A stretch of 64,000 nt of DNA from Cryobacterium luteum (GTDB taxonomy: Bacteria; Actinomycetota; Actinomycetes; Actinomycetales; Microbacteriaceae): the NCBI RefSeq assembly GCF_900110125.1, contig NZ_FOCN01000004.1, forward strand, positions 207,400-271,399. Reading direction: 5' to 3'. A model generated the notes under the pieces. It searched no databases. It was given only the letters and a program-made list of their open reading frames with translations, and was not told where the DNA came from. The position numbers and the translations under genes were made by a program. Shown in pieces: positions 8,406 through 18,501 of the stretch. Numbering within the stretch: the first letter of the stretch is position 1; every line of letters starts with the position of its first letter.

Positions 8406-9976
8406 GATGGTGTGGGCGCGTTGGGGGTCAGCTCGCCCGACAGCTGAAAGCGACGAATTTTGCCGACGCTCGTTCGGGGCAACTCTTCGATGACGGTCCA
8501 CTCCCGGGGGCGACTCTGCGGCGGGAGGTTGAGTTGCGCCCACATCGTAAGTTGTTCCGGCAGGGGAGGATTAGCGCGATCGCGCGGTACCACGAACGCT
8601 ACGGGGACCTGATCACGAATCGGATCCGGTTTCGCCAGAACGGCGGCCTCGAGCACGCCGGGTGCCTGGGCGATCACGGCCTCGATCTCTGTGAGGCTGA
8701 CGTTCTCTCCGGCGACCTTGATGACGTCGTCGACCCGGCCCACGAATCGGAGCGTGCCGTCGCTGTCTCGTCGGGCGAGATCGCCCGTGCTGAACCACGT
8801 TTCGCCGTTTCTCGTCGAGAAACTGCGCGCTGTCGTGATCGGGTCGTCGAGGTAACCGGCGAATACGTCCACTCCCGGGGTGCCTTGCAGGGTCATCACG
8901 CCGGGTAGTCCCGTCGAAACGGGCTGGCCGGTCGCTGGGTCGAGCAGTTCGAGCCGTCGGCCAGCAATTGGAGTTCCGATGACGTCCGATCTCGGCAGCG
9001 CGGCCAGGTCAGCGGTGACGATCGCGGTGGTCTCGGTCATGCCATAGAGTTGCCGCGGCTGGCAGCCGGTGAGGTCTGCGAACTCGCGGTAGTGGTCGTC
9101 ACCGAGGCTCTGCGCATACCAGACGTGTTTCAGGTGCAGACGCGGCGCATCCGCTGGACGACGTGCGAGAATCATGCGGATTGGAGCGGCGAACAGGCTC
9201 GCGTGGGTTGCAGCCAGTCTCGCCGCCTGTGAGAACCAGCGCGATGCGCTGAAAGTCGAGGTGAGGGCAACACTGGCCCCGACCGCGATGGCCGGCGCAA
9301 AGCAATAGAACTGGCTGTTCCCGTGAAACAGCGGTAGCGTGACCAGCCATCGATGCTGCGGCTGGAGTGAGATGATTTCGGCCATCGAGCCGGCAAGCCC
9401 GCGGTAATTGCGCTGGGTGAGCACTACTCCTTTGGGTTCTGCCGTTGTGCCTGACGTGAACATGACGGCAAGGCGATCCATCGGCAGGACGGTATCGAAG
9501 ACACGATCGTCGATCATTGTGTTCGGAGCCAGAAGGGGGGAACCGGGCAGGGCGTCAGCTGCGGCCTCCGTGAGCTCAACGACCGATTCCAGTTGTCCGT
9601 CCGCGGCGGCAAGATAGACATCCCGCCTTGCTGCGGCGTAAAACCCCACTTTGGGCTTGGTCCGGCGAATTTGCGACGCCAGGTCTCGAGCAGTGGATGC
9701 GGGGTCGACGGGAATGATCCACGCGCCGAGTCGTGTCGCCGCGAGCCAGAGCAGTACGAAGGCGGGACAGTTGCGGAGCGCCAAGTGGATGGGATCACCG
9801 TGCCGGACGCCGAGATTGCACAATGTCCTTGCCGTGCGGGCGACGAGATCGTCGAACTCCCGGTAGGTCCACGCGGTGGGCTCGGAGTCCGAGTCGCTGA
9901 AGACCAGGAATACGCGACTGCTGTGCTCCGTGACCGCGTCGGCCCATAGCTGGTGGAACGTTTCTGTGTCGTGCAT
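8402..9976 (-). CDS. AMP-dependent acyl-CoA ligase
   Basis: A 524-aa ANL-superfamily ligase that adenylates a carboxylic acid and transfers it to CoA. Motifs in order: FTSGTTAEPKGVVL (P-loop, about 170), LYGMTETTAIV (A5), WFSTGDLARRD (A7), and GKIRR near the C-terminus with the catalytic lysine. General resemblance is to CaiC-like and medium-chain ligases, but the acid cannot be named. It is the first gene of the operon. ATG 9976 is used; a TTG at 9985 close to an AAAGG is an alternative start. The stop overlaps the regulator start by 4 bp, showing translational coupling. Confidence 0.88.
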   Translation of the reverse strand: MHDTETFHQLWADAVTEHSSRVFLVFSDSDSEPTAWTYREFDDLVARTARTLCNLGVRHGDPIHLALRNCPAFVLLWLAATRLGAWIIPVDPASTARDLASQIRRTKPKVGFYAAARRDVYLAAADGQLESVVELTEAAADALPGSPLLAPNTMIDDRVFDTVLPMDRLAVMFTSGTTAEPKGVVLTQRNYRGLAGSMAEIISLQPQHRWLVTLPLFHGNSQFYCFAPAIAVGASVALTSTFSASRWFSQAARLAATHASLFAAPIRMILARRPADAPRLHLKHVWYAQSLGDDHYREFADLTGCQPRQLYGMTETTAIVTADLAALPRSDVIGTPIAGRRLELLDPATGQPVSTGLPGVMTLQGTPGVDVFAGYLDDPITTARSFSTRNGETWFSTGDLARRDSDGTLRFVGRVDDVIKVAGENVSLTEIEAVIAQAPGVLEAAVLAKPDPIRDQVPVAFVVPRDRANPPLPEQLTMWAQLNLPPQSRPREWTVIEELPRTSVGKIRRFQLSGELTPNAPTPS

Positions 9977-10013
9977 GGGAACCAAGCGCCTTTGCTTTAG
10001 GGATCTGCCCGAA

Positions 10014-10028
10014 CTTCGTTGATCGAAG
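10014..10028. promoter_or_regulatory. Short inverted repeat in the ligase-operon promoter region
   Basis: CTTCG-TTGAT-CGAAG lies 38 bp upstream of the ligase ATG in the divergent 268-bp gap. It is a possible operator for the PucR-type regulator; the arms are only 5 bp, so this is weak. Confidence 0.25.
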
Positions 10029-10232
10029 ACGTGTCCACACTATTCCCGCGCAACCCCAACCACGATGTGAGTTCCTCACTGAAAAGTGCGGTTGAGGTGT
10101 GCACTCATCACGGCTGTGCACGTCAGAGCGCCCAAAATGTTGTTCGCGAAATGCGACTGGACGTCCGAATGCAGCTTCGCTCAGAATTCCCAAAAGATCT
10201 GAGAATCCCTCGACTTGAGCGGTTGAGCTTGG

Positions 10233-10238
10233 TACACT
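10233..10238 (+). promoter_or_regulatory. Putative -10 box of the DUF222-HNH gene
   Basis: TACACT ends 6 nt before ATG 10245, implying a leaderless or near-leaderless transcript. TCGACT 17 nt upstream could be a weak -35. Confidence 0.4.
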
Positions 10239-10244
10239 TGTTCT

Positions 10245-12090
10245 ATGAGCCAGAGCGGCGACACCCCCCAGCCGGGCCTCGTCGATCCGTTCTTCGCCGC
10301 CCACGGCTACCGGCCTTCCACCGCCGAGGAGCGCGCCGAGTTCGAAGTGTTCTGGGCGCGGTGCCAGGCAGGCTGGCGGGTCGAGATTGCTGAGGGCCTC
10401 GGTCAGTTCGCTCCGTACGACGCCCTCGAAGATGTCGATACGGAGCCTTTCAGCACCGACCCCTTCCTATCAGATCTTGTCGGTCCGGAATGTGTCGGCC
10501 CGGAGTCCTGTCGCCGTGAGATGCCTGATGGCCCGCCCATTCCGGCCGGCCTGGACCTGACCGAGGTGTTCGCCACCGTGCCGCCCGCGGGCCTGTTCGA
10601 TGATGACCTGCGGGAGGAGTTCCTCTACGCCGAGTACCTGCGCACGGAGCACGACAGCGACGACGAACCGGGCCCGAAGCTCCCGGCCGACGGCAGTCCG
10701 GCCAATGGCAGTCTGGCCGATGGCAGTCTGGCCGATGACTTGAGTCCGTTCCAGCGGCATCAGGCGCAGTTCGTTGACCGGGTGCTCTTCTTCGAGAAGA
10801 TCATCGCCTGGGCGCAGGCGAGCAAGGCTGAGGTCCTCACCGAGGCGTGGGACTTCACCACCAACACCGCCGAAACCGGCTGCCCCGTGTCGGGGCCGGG
10901 CCACGAGCACGACTGGGACGCCGCCTTCGCCGCGCAACAAGGCCTCGTCGCGGAGATGGCGTGCGCGCTGCGCATCCCCAGGGCACCGCGTCCGGGCTGC
11001 TCGGAGAGAGCCGCCAACTGGTGGTCGAGCGGCCCGACACGCTCACCGCCCTCCGCACCGGAGAGATCTCCCTGCGGCACCTGAGCCGCCTGCTCGACCA
11101 ACTCGGCTCCGTCCCGCAGCCCGGTCGCACCGAGCTCGAAGCAGTCCTGCTCCCGCACGCGAAACGCCTCACTCCGGCCCAGTTCGATGGCAAGGCCCGC
11201 AAACTGCGGGAACGGTTCCACCCCGACAGCATCACCGTGCGCCGCGCCAAGTGCCTCGCCGATCGCCGGGTGGAGTTCTTTCCCGACCAGGACGGCATGG
11301 CCACCCTGTGCTTGCAAACGCGTGGTTGCGCGCGGCCGGTGACGACCTCCAGGCGGTCTACACCCGCGTCACCGACGCCGCGATCAGCCTGCAAGGCCCC
11401 GACGAACCCCGCACCCTCAGTCAACTGCGCGCCGACGTCGCCATCGACCTGCTCCAGCAGGGCGTCACCGCCAGCGGCCTCGGCGCCGGACTCGGCGCTA
11501 GCTTCACTGCGGGCGCCAACGTCAACATCACCGTGCCGGTGCTCACCCTGATGGGCAAGAGTGAGGAGCCGGGCGAGCTCGAAGGCTACGGGCCGATCGA
11601 CCCGGAGACCGCCCGCCGCCTGGCCGGCACCGCGACAAGTTTCCTGCGCATCCTCACCCACCCCCACACCGGCATCGTCCTCGACGTCAGCGCCGAACCC
11701 TTCCGGGTACCAGCCGCATTGAAGAAGTACCTGCGGCTGCGCGATGGAACCTGCCGGTTCCCCGGCTGCACCCGCTCCGCCGGCCACAGCGACCTCGACC
11801 ACACCATCGACAGACAATTCGGCGGCCCCACCACCGCCACCAACCTGCACTTCCTCTCCCCAGCCCACCACAACCTCAAGCACTTCAGCGACTGGAAACC
11901 CATCGCCGACCCCGACGGCACCCTGCACTGGACCAGCCCCGCCGGCAAACACTACGCCACCGACCCCGCCACACGCGTGAAGCCCCCACCTGCAACAAGC
12001 ACCACCAGCACCGCTCCCGCCGACCGCGGCGCCACCCCAGTCCAACCCTTGGAACTCCGTCTGGGACACCGACAATGGCGGGGACCCTGA
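10245..12090 (+). pseudogene. DUF222 / HNH endonuclease domain protein, broken by two frameshifts
   Basis: The reading frame of this 13E12-repeat/DUF222-type protein is split in three. Frame one runs from ATG 10245 to about 10980 (through QGLVAEMACALRIP). The homologous text continues in a second frame (GTASGLLGESRQLVVERPDTL...) to about 11310. It continues in a third frame (AWLRAAGDDLQAVYTRV...) to the stop at 12090. Each shift is equivalent to losing one base. The C-terminal HNH nuclease motif is intact (RDGTCRFPGCTRSAGHSDLDHTIDR and HHNLKH). These genes are abundant in actinobacteria and their function is unclear. Two sequencing errors could give the same picture. Confidence 0.8.
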
Positions 12091-12118
12091 CCCCCAACCG
12101 TTCTAAGTCAAGCTATCC

Positions 12119-14596
12119 TCACACTGGGCGTCCGCGGAACCGCGCGTTGACCCGCGCTCGGATCCGTCCCAGAATCTCGACCGCGAGGCATCCGACGAAC
12201 GCCGTGATCACCGACAGCTGCAGCAGCGCCGGCGGCGGCACCGCCAGATTGAAGAAGTCCCTCGGCAGGGGAATCGTGAGCATACCGACGAGCACGATGT
12301 ACATCGCGAGCACGATGCCGACCCGTGCCAGGTTCAGCGGTCGCGAGACCACCACCAGAACCCAGAGCGCGATGAGCGAGAGGGTGATCACCGACGCCCC
12401 CTGAACATCCTCGGTGGAGAAACCGCCGACCAGGCGCGCATAGGCGTTCACCGCGAGGATGCCGGCGGTGACGATGAGTCCGGCTGGCACGGCGAACCAG
12501 AGCGAGCGTTTCAGGAATCCCGGCCGGTAGCGGCGGGTATTCGCCATCAGCGCAAGGAAGAAGGACGGGATCCCGATGGTCAGCCCGTCGGTCGCCGAGA
12601 GCTGGCGCGGCAGGAAGGGGAATCCCCAGATCAGCGCCCCGAAGATCATCGACATGGCAATGGCATACGCGGTCTTGCTCAGGTACAGTACGGAGACTCG
12701 TTCGATGTTGGCGATCACGCGGCGGCCCTCCGCCACGACGCTCGGTAGCCGGTCAAATCGGCCGTCCAGCAACACCAGACGGGACACCGCCTTGGTGGCC
12801 GCGGCGGCCGTGTTCATGGCGATTCCGATGTCGGCGTGTTTCAGCGCGAGGGCGTCGTTCACGCCATCACCGGTCATCGCGACCACGTGGCCGCGCCGCT
12901 GGAGGGCCCGCACCATATCCTTCTTCTGTGTCGGGGTGACCCGGCCGAATACCAGTTGCTGCTCCATCATGTCGGCAAGCTGGTCCGGGTCCGCGGGGAG
13001 CGTGCGGGCGTCGTAGCCCTCCTCGACGTGGATACCGACCTCCCGCGCCACTGCAGCGACGGTCTGGGGATCGTCGCCGGAGATGATGCGCACCCCGACA
13101 CCCTGGTCGCGGAAGTAGGCGAGCGTGCGCGCCGCGTCGGGGCGGACCTTCTCCCGGAATGTCAGCAGCACCGTCGACGACAATCTGGAGGGGAGGCCGG
13201 CGCCGGCCGCAGTGCCTGCGGCGCCGGCGGCATTCGTTGAAATCATCTCCGAGCTGTGGGCGAGGACGAGCGTTCTCATACCGGCCGACGCGAGGGTGTT
13301 CGCTTCGCCCAGAACGGTGGCTGCGGCCGACCCCCGGGGTGATTCCGGATTCAGTACCAGCTCAGGGGCGCCCAGTACCCAGGTTCCTGCGGCGACAGTG
13401 TCAGCGCCGAACGCGACGGCACTCCACTTGCGCTCGGACGAGAACGGGATCGCGGCAACGGCACCGAGGGCGCTGTCGGCCGTGAATTCCTCGGCGAGGC
13501 ACCGGGCTGTTGCGTTGGCGTTCGGGTCAGCGCCAAACCAGCCCAAACTCTCTCGCCAACCGGGCCATTCGTCGGCCCCCGTCTCGGGCGTTGCGGCGAG
13601 GGAATGCACGGCATCGAACACGATCGCGCCCTCGGTGAGCGTGCCAGTCTTGTCCAGGCAGATGATGTCCACCCGGGCGAGCACCTCCACTGCGGCCAGC
13701 TCCTGGATCAGCACCTTGTGCCGGGCCAGTCGCACGCCGCTCACGGCGAAGGCGACGCTCGTCATCAGCACCAGTCCCAGCGGCACCATGGCGATGATGC
13801 TCGCTACGGCGCCGACCACCGCGGTCCGCCAGCTGCCGCTGCTGATGGCCTGTTCCCACCCGCCCGCGGCCTGCATCTGGCCGTTGACGACGATCAGCAT
13901 GATCGGCAGCAGCGCCCAGATGATCCACCGCAGCACCCGGTTGAGTCCGTTGCGAATCTCGGAATTTACCAGCGAAAACCGTTTCGCCTCGGCCGTCAGG
14001 CGGCTGGCGAAGGACTCGGCGCCGACGCGCGTAACTCGAGCCAGCCCGTGTCCGGCGACGACGCTCGATCCGGAGAGCACATCGTCTACCGGAGCCTTCA
14101 GCACGGGATCGGCCTCCCCGGTGAGCAGCGACTCGTCGATTTCGAGGCTTTCGCTGTCGATCGTTGTGGCGTCGGCGGGAATCTGGTCCCCGACTCGGAG
14201 CACCAGGATGTCTTCGTGCACCACGGCTTCGACCTCGATGTCCTGCACGGTGCCGTCTCGGAGCACGCGGGCGTGCGGGGTGTTGATCACGGCGAGCCGG
14301 TCGAGCGCGCGTTTGGCGCGGTATTCCTGCACCACCCCGATCACGGCGTTGCCAACGGCCGAGAATCCGAACAGCGCATCCCTCCACTGGCCCAGCACGA
14401 GCAGAAGAATGAAGCTCCCCGCCACAATCGCGTTGAACAGCGTGAGCACATTGGCGCGAACGATTTCCCACAAGCTTCGACTGGAGGCCTGCGAGAACCG
14501 GTTCGTGAGCCCGGCCGCGTTCCGCTGTGCTACCTGCTCGCCCGACAGGCCGAGCTGCGCGTGTGGGTGCGCGATGATTTTGGCAGTCCTGCTCAC
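12119..14596 (-). CDS. ctpE: P-type ATPase, CtpE-like cation transporter
   Basis: An 825-aa P-type ATPase. The phosphorylated aspartate is D315 in ICLDKTGTLTEG, the actuator domain has LLTGEADPV, and the hinge has MTGDGVNDALALKHADIGIAM. The membrane segment before the phosphorylation site, IIAMVPLGLVLMTSVAFAVSG, resembles mycobacterial CtpE, which takes up calcium, rather than heavy-metal ATPases; no N-terminal metal-binding cysteine motif is present. About ten membrane helices are expected. The start is GTG 14596. The ion is inferred from family likeness only. It converges with the DUF222 pseudogene, and a small possible coding ORF lies upstream on the same strand. Confidence 0.85.
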   Translation of the reverse strand: MSRTAKIIAHPHAQLGLSGEQVAQRNAAGLTNRFSQASSRSLWEIVRANVLTLFNAIVAGSFILLLVLGQWRDALFGFSAVGNAVIGVVQEYRAKRALDRLAVINTPHARVLRDGTVQDIEVEAVVHEDILVLRVGDQIPADATTIDSESLEIDESLLTGEADPVLKAPVDDVLSGSSVVAGHGLARVTRVGAESFASRLTAEAKRFSLVNSEIRNGLNRVLRWIIWALLPIMLIVVNGQMQAAGGWEQAISSGSWRTAVVGAVASIIAMVPLGLVLMTSVAFAVSGVRLARHKVLIQELAAVEVLARVDIICLDKTGTLTEGAIVFDAVHSLAATPETGADEWPGWRESLGWFGADPNANATARCLAEEFTADSALGAVAAIPFSSERKWSAVAFGADTVAAGTWVLGAPELVLNPESPRGSAAATVLGEANTLASAGMRTLVLAHSSEMISTNAAGAAGTAAGAGLPSRLSSTVLLTFREKVRPDAARTLAYFRDQGVGVRIISGDDPQTVAAVAREVGIHVEEGYDARTLPADPDQLADMMEQQLVFGRVTPTQKKDMVRALQRRGHVVAMTGDGVNDALALKHADIGIAMNTAAAATKAVSRLVLLDGRFDRLPSVVAEGRRVIANIERVSVLYLSKTAYAIAMSMIFGALIWGFPFLPRQLSATDGLTIGIPSFFLALMANTRRYRPGFLKRSLWFAVPAGLIVTAGILAVNAYARLVGGFSTEDVQGASVITLSLIALWVLVVVSRPLNLARVGIVLAMYIVLVGMLTIPLPRDFFNLAVPPPALLQLSVITAFVGCLAVEILGRIRARVNARFRGRPV

Positions 14597-14685
14597 GACG
14601 GATCAGCCTCGAACTTCACCATGCCTGAACCCTACGGGAATGGCTCGGCGCGGACTGAGAGAGTTACCACCAATGCGGCGACAGC

Positions 14686-14805
14686 TCAAGCGCGGGGAAT
14701 CGACTCGGCCAGCGCCTCAAACGCCCCGAACTCCTGCGCCACCAGCTCCCGCAGCACCACCAGGTCGTCGGCGGTGACCCGGCTGATAGGCTGGGGCTGG
14801 CTCAT
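14686..14805 (-). CDS. Possible small protein, 39 aa
   Basis: An ATG ORF of 39 codons (MSQPQPISRVTADDLVVLRE...) with about 90% G/C in third positions, the pattern of real genes in this genome. It lies 90 bp upstream of the P-type ATPase on the same strand and could be co-transcribed with it. No obvious ribosome site precedes it and the sequence is not recognised. It may be a genuine small protein or the remnant of a longer gene. Confidence 0.4.
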   Translation of the reverse strand: MSQPQPISRVTADDLVVLRELVAQEFGAFEALAESIPRA

Positions 14806-14901
14806 GGCCTGACGCTACACCCAATCAGACACCCCGACGATTGCCTCGACCCGCCGGACACGCAGACCGGCCTGCCGCCGCGTCCCCAGATCGGCTGGCT
14901 C

Positions 14902-14907
14902 CTAGAC
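14902..14907 (+). promoter_or_regulatory. Putative -10 box of the GH65 fusion gene
   Basis: TAGACT ends 8 nt before GTG 14916, the same box and spacing seen upstream of ilvD. It supports the GTG start and a leaderless transcript. Confidence 0.45.
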
Positions 14908-14915
14908 TGGCTGGT

Positions 14916-17900
14916 GTGACCCGATATTCGAAGTCGATTACGCGCTACGAGGCCGTCATCTTCGACATGGACGGCGTCGTCACCGACACCGCCCTCGTCC
15001 ACGCCGCGGCGTGGAAGCGTCTCTTCGACGAGGTGTTGCCCATGCTGGCGCCCGACGCCACGCCCTTCGACGAGGTCGAGGACTACCGGCGCAGCGTCGA
15101 TGGTCGCCCGCGCGAGGACGGCGTGCGCACCTTCCTCGCTTCGCGTGGCGTGAAGCTGCCCGAAGGAACGGAGCACCGCCCGCTCGGCGCAACGGCCACC
15201 CCCACCGTGCAATCCCTGGCGGCCCGCAAACAGTACTTCTTCGACCAAGAGGTCGACGAAAACGGGGTGAGGGCCTACCCCGACGCCGTGACACTGCTGC
15301 ACCGCCTACGGGCTCGGGGCATCCCGACTGCCGTGGTCACGTCGAGCCGCAACGGCCGGCGGGTGCTGCGGGCAGCCGGAGTCGGTGACCTGTTCGACGT
15401 CACAGTCGACGGCACCGACGCCCTGCGGATGCACTTGGCGGGCAAACCCGACCCGGCTACCTTCCTCGAAGCTGCACGACAGCTGCACGTGACCGCGGCG
15501 AAGACCGTCGTACTCGAAGATGCAGAGGCCGGTGTCACGGCGGCATCGAACGGAGGTTTCGGCTGGGTCGTCGGCGTCAGTCGGCACGGCGCCGACGGGG
15601 GACTTCGTGCTGCGGGTGCCCACCTGATCGTGACCGACCTGAGCGACCTCGACACCCGCCTTGCCGCCGCCCATCCCGGTTGGGCCGGCGGGGAATCCGC
15701 GAGCGACCCGTGGCGGCTGCACTATGTCGGATTCGATCCGATGGCCGAGCCGTTGCGGGAGACTCTGTGCACGCTGGGGACCGGCTACTGGGCCACCCGG
15801 GGTGCTGCCCCGGAGGTCGATGCCACCGCACTGCATTATCCCGGCACCTATCTCGCCGGCGTTTACAACCGGCTCCACACCCAGGTCAACGGGCACAGCA
15901 CCGAAGACGAAAGCCTGGTGAACGCACCGAACTGGCTGCCCCTCACCTTCCGCACCGGCGGCATCCACGACGGCGACGCCGAGCCCTGGTTCGACGTCGA
16001 CACGGCCGAGCTCCTCGACTACGAGCAGACACTCGACCTCGGTCGCGCTGTGCTCACTCGCACATTCCGTGCCAGGGACTCTGCCGGCCGCATCACGCGC
16101 ATCACCCAGCAGCGCTTCGTCTCGCAGCACGACGACGGGGTGGCGGGCCTCACTGTCACGTTCGCGGCCGAAAACTGGTCGGGTCTGCTCACCGTGCGCT
16201 CGGCGTTGGAGGGCCGCGTCGCCAACCGCAACGTGCCAGAGTACCGCCTTCTGGCCGACACCCACCTGGTGCCGCGCGCTACCACCGAGCCGGACGCCGA
16301 CACCGTGCTGCTTGAAATGGCGACCTCCCAGTCGGGCATTCACATCGTTATGGTCGCCCGGACACGGGTGCTTGTTGACGGGGTGGTGCAGCATCCGCCC
16401 CGCACTCTGCTGACGGATGCCGCGGGCTGGGTCGCCCACGAAATCTCCCTGGAGGCCCGAGAGGGGCATCCGTTGACCGTGGAGAAAACCGTGGCCGTGT
16501 GCACGTCGCGCGATCGGGCCATCTCGTCGCCCACGCTCGCTGCCACCAATCGGATGCGCCGGCTGCCCGACTTGGCGGCACTGCTTTCCGTGCACGAGAG
16601 CGCGTGGCGAGTGCTGTGGAATGACTTCACTGTGCTGCTGGAGACCGATCCCCACACCGATGGGCGCCAGCAGCTGGCACTGAACATCAACACATTTCAC
16701 GTGCTGCAGAGCGTCGCCGCCGTCACCGCTGACCTCGACGCAGGGCTTCCTGCCCGTGGTCTGCACGGTGAGGGCTACCGCGGTCACATTTTTTGGGACG
16801 AGATGTTCGTCTACCCGACGTTGTCGATGCACCGCCCGGAGACGAGCCGGGCGCTGCTCGGCTACCGCTACCGTCGGCTCGGTGAAGCGCGGGCGGCCGC
16901 CCGGGCGGCCGGCCATCAGGGGGCAATGTTTCCGTGGCAGAGCGGCATCGACGGGCGCGAGGAGACGCCGACCGAATTGTTCAACCTGCGCAACGACGCT
17001 TGGATGCCCGACAACTCACGCCTGCAACGTCACGTGGGACTGGCCATCGCGTACAGCGCGTGGAGGTTCTACGAGTCCACCGGCGACCTCGGCTACCTCG
17101 TCGAGCAGGGCGCCGAGTTGATCGTCGAGGTTGCCCGGTATTTCGCCAGCGTGGCCACGCACGACGAGGCGGCCGACCGGTACGACATCGCAGGCGTGAT
17201 GGGGCCCGATGAGTTCCACGACGGGTATGCGGATGCCCCTGGGAAGGGACTTCGCAACAACGCTTATACGAATGTGATGGCCGCCTGGGTGTTGCGGCGG
17301 GCAGCGGATGTCGTTGACCTGCTCCTGCCCCGGTACGCCGACCAGTTGTGGAACCGGCTCCGGCTGCGTCCCGGTGAGCCGAATCGGTGGCGGCTCATCG
17401 GCAACCGGCTGCGCGTCCCCTTCCACGCCGACGGCGTGATCAGCCAATTCGAGGGCTACGAACAGCTGAAGGAATTCGACTGGGCCGGCTACCGCGCGCG
17501 CTACGGCGCGATCGGTCGGCTCGACCTCATCCTGGCCGGAGAGGGCGACAGCACCAACAACTACAAACTGTGCAAACAAGCGGACGTCCTGATGCTGCTC
17601 TACCTGTTCAGCGCCGACGAGCTGCGCGAGGTGCTGCGCGGGCTCGGCTACGACTTTCCGGCGGAGGCGATCCCTCGCACCGTGGAGTATTACCGCGAGC
17701 GCTCCAGCCACGGCTCAACCCTCAGCAACGTGGTGCACTCGTGGGTGGAAGCGCGCGGCGACCGGGCGCGTTCCTGGGACTTCCTCGTGCAGGCACTGGA
17801 GAGCGACCTGGCCGACATCCAGGGCGGTACCACCCACACCGGCGTGCACCTGGGCGCGATGGCCGGATCGATCGACATGGTCACGCGCTGCTATACCGGT

Positions 17901-18134
17901 CTGGAGTTGCGTGACGGCAGGCTGTGGCTGCATCCAGTGCTGCCCCCGGAGGTCGAACAGATCGACTTCACACTGTATTTCCAGCAACAGCTGGTCCGGG
18001 TGACCGTGGATTCGGCCGTGCTGCGCCTATCCGTCTATCCGGGCGGGGCAGTGCCGATCACGGTGATGGTGGACGGAACGGCGGCTCGTCTGAGTCCTGG
18101 CGAGACGCGCGAGTTCGCCTACAGCAACTCATAG
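14916..18134 (+). CDS. Beta-phosphoglucomutase / GH65 disaccharide phosphorylase fusion
   Basis: A 1072-aa two-part enzyme. Residues about 1-240 are a HAD-superfamily beta-phosphoglucomutase-like domain (FDMDGVVTDTA nucleophile motif, VVTSSRNG, and VVLEDAEAGVTAA). The rest is a glycoside hydrolase family 65 protein, the family of trehalose, kojibiose, nigerose and maltose phosphorylases, with the catalytic acid region in VMGPDEFHDGYAD. A phosphorylase of this type would split a glucose disaccharide to beta-glucose-1-phosphate, and the mutase half would convert that to glucose-6-phosphate. GTG 14916 is chosen because a TAGACT box lies 8 nt upstream and the HAD motif begins soon after. Trehalose is a plausible substrate given otsAB and GH15 elsewhere in the window, but specificity is not provable here. 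Confidence 0.85.
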   Translation: MTRYSKSITRYEAVIFDMDGVVTDTALVHAAAWKRLFDEVLPMLAPDATPFDEVEDYRRSVDGRPREDGVRTFLASRGVKLPEGTEHRPLGATATPTVQSLAARKQYFFDQEVDENGVRAYPDAVTLLHRLRARGIPTAVVTSSRNGRRVLRAAGVGDLFDVTVDGTDALRMHLAGKPDPATFLEAARQLHVTAAKTVVLEDAEAGVTAASNGGFGWVVGVSRHGADGGLRAAGAHLIVTDLSDLDTRLAAAHPGWAGGESASDPWRLHYVGFDPMAEPLRETLCTLGTGYWATRGAAPEVDATALHYPGTYLAGVYNRLHTQVNGHSTEDESLVNAPNWLPLTFRTGGIHDGDAEPWFDVDTAELLDYEQTLDLGRAVLTRTFRARDSAGRITRITQQRFVSQHDDGVAGLTVTFAAENWSGLLTVRSALEGRVANRNVPEYRLLADTHLVPRATTEPDADTVLLEMATSQSGIHIVMVARTRVLVDGVVQHPPRTLLTDAAGWVAHEISLEAREGHPLTVEKTVAVCTSRDRAISSPTLAATNRMRRLPDLAALLSVHESAWRVLWNDFTVLLETDPHTDGRQQLALNINTFHVLQSVAAVTADLDAGLPARGLHGEGYRGHIFWDEMFVYPTLSMHRPETSRALLGYRYRRLGEARAAARAAGHQGAMFPWQSGIDGREETPTELFNLRNDAWMPDNSRLQRHVGLAIAYSAWRFYESTGDLGYLVEQGAELIVEVARYFASVATHDEAADRYDIAGVMGPDEFHDGYADAPGKGLRNNAYTNVMAAWVLRRAADVVDLLLPRYADQLWNRLRLRPGEPNRWRLIGNRLRVPFHADGVISQFEGYEQLKEFDWAGYRARYGAIGRLDLILAGEGDSTNNYKLCKQADVLMLLYLFSADELREVLRGLGYDFPAEAIPRTVEYYRERSSHGSTLSNVVHSWVEARGDRARSWDFLVQALESDLADIQGGTTHTGVHLGAMAGSIDMVTRCYTGLELRDGRLWLHPVLPPEVEQIDFTLYFQQQLVRVTVDSAVLRLSVYPGGAVPITVMVDGTAARLSPGETREFAYSNS

Positions 18135-18501
18135 ACCGTCGGCCTCGGTTGATTCGCCTCGTTAGAGGGCGCATTCCACCCCGTCACCCTGTCGCCCGAG
18201 CGCAACCGCCTCGGCGTGCTGGGGCTGACGGGGAAACGACCAGACCCCGACGACTCCCGCGCCACCCTTCTCCGTCCGACACCGTCCGGAACAGACGTCG
18301 TAACGGCGTTGGTTCAGGCGGGCGACGCATCCATAACGCGTGAGTGTGTGCGGTGTTCGACTATGTGTGCGCTGCCCTCTGCCCCGACGCCGGGCGGTGG
18401 CGATAGTGGTTTGCGCCCGGCCGGCAGTTGCCTCGTTAGACTGTGGCCAGGAGTCCGGGTCCGTGCAGGAGTACGGCCGCATCGTCGCGGAAAGGTCACG
18501 T
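18135..18501. other. 367-bp intergenic region before the hydrolase gene
   Basis: No convincing gene is seen. A TAGACT box at 18437-18442 is a candidate -10 for the downstream operon, and GCCTCGTTAGA occurs twice (near 18155 and 18430). A GGAAAGG ribosome site at 18489-18495 belongs to the next gene. Confidence 0.4.
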
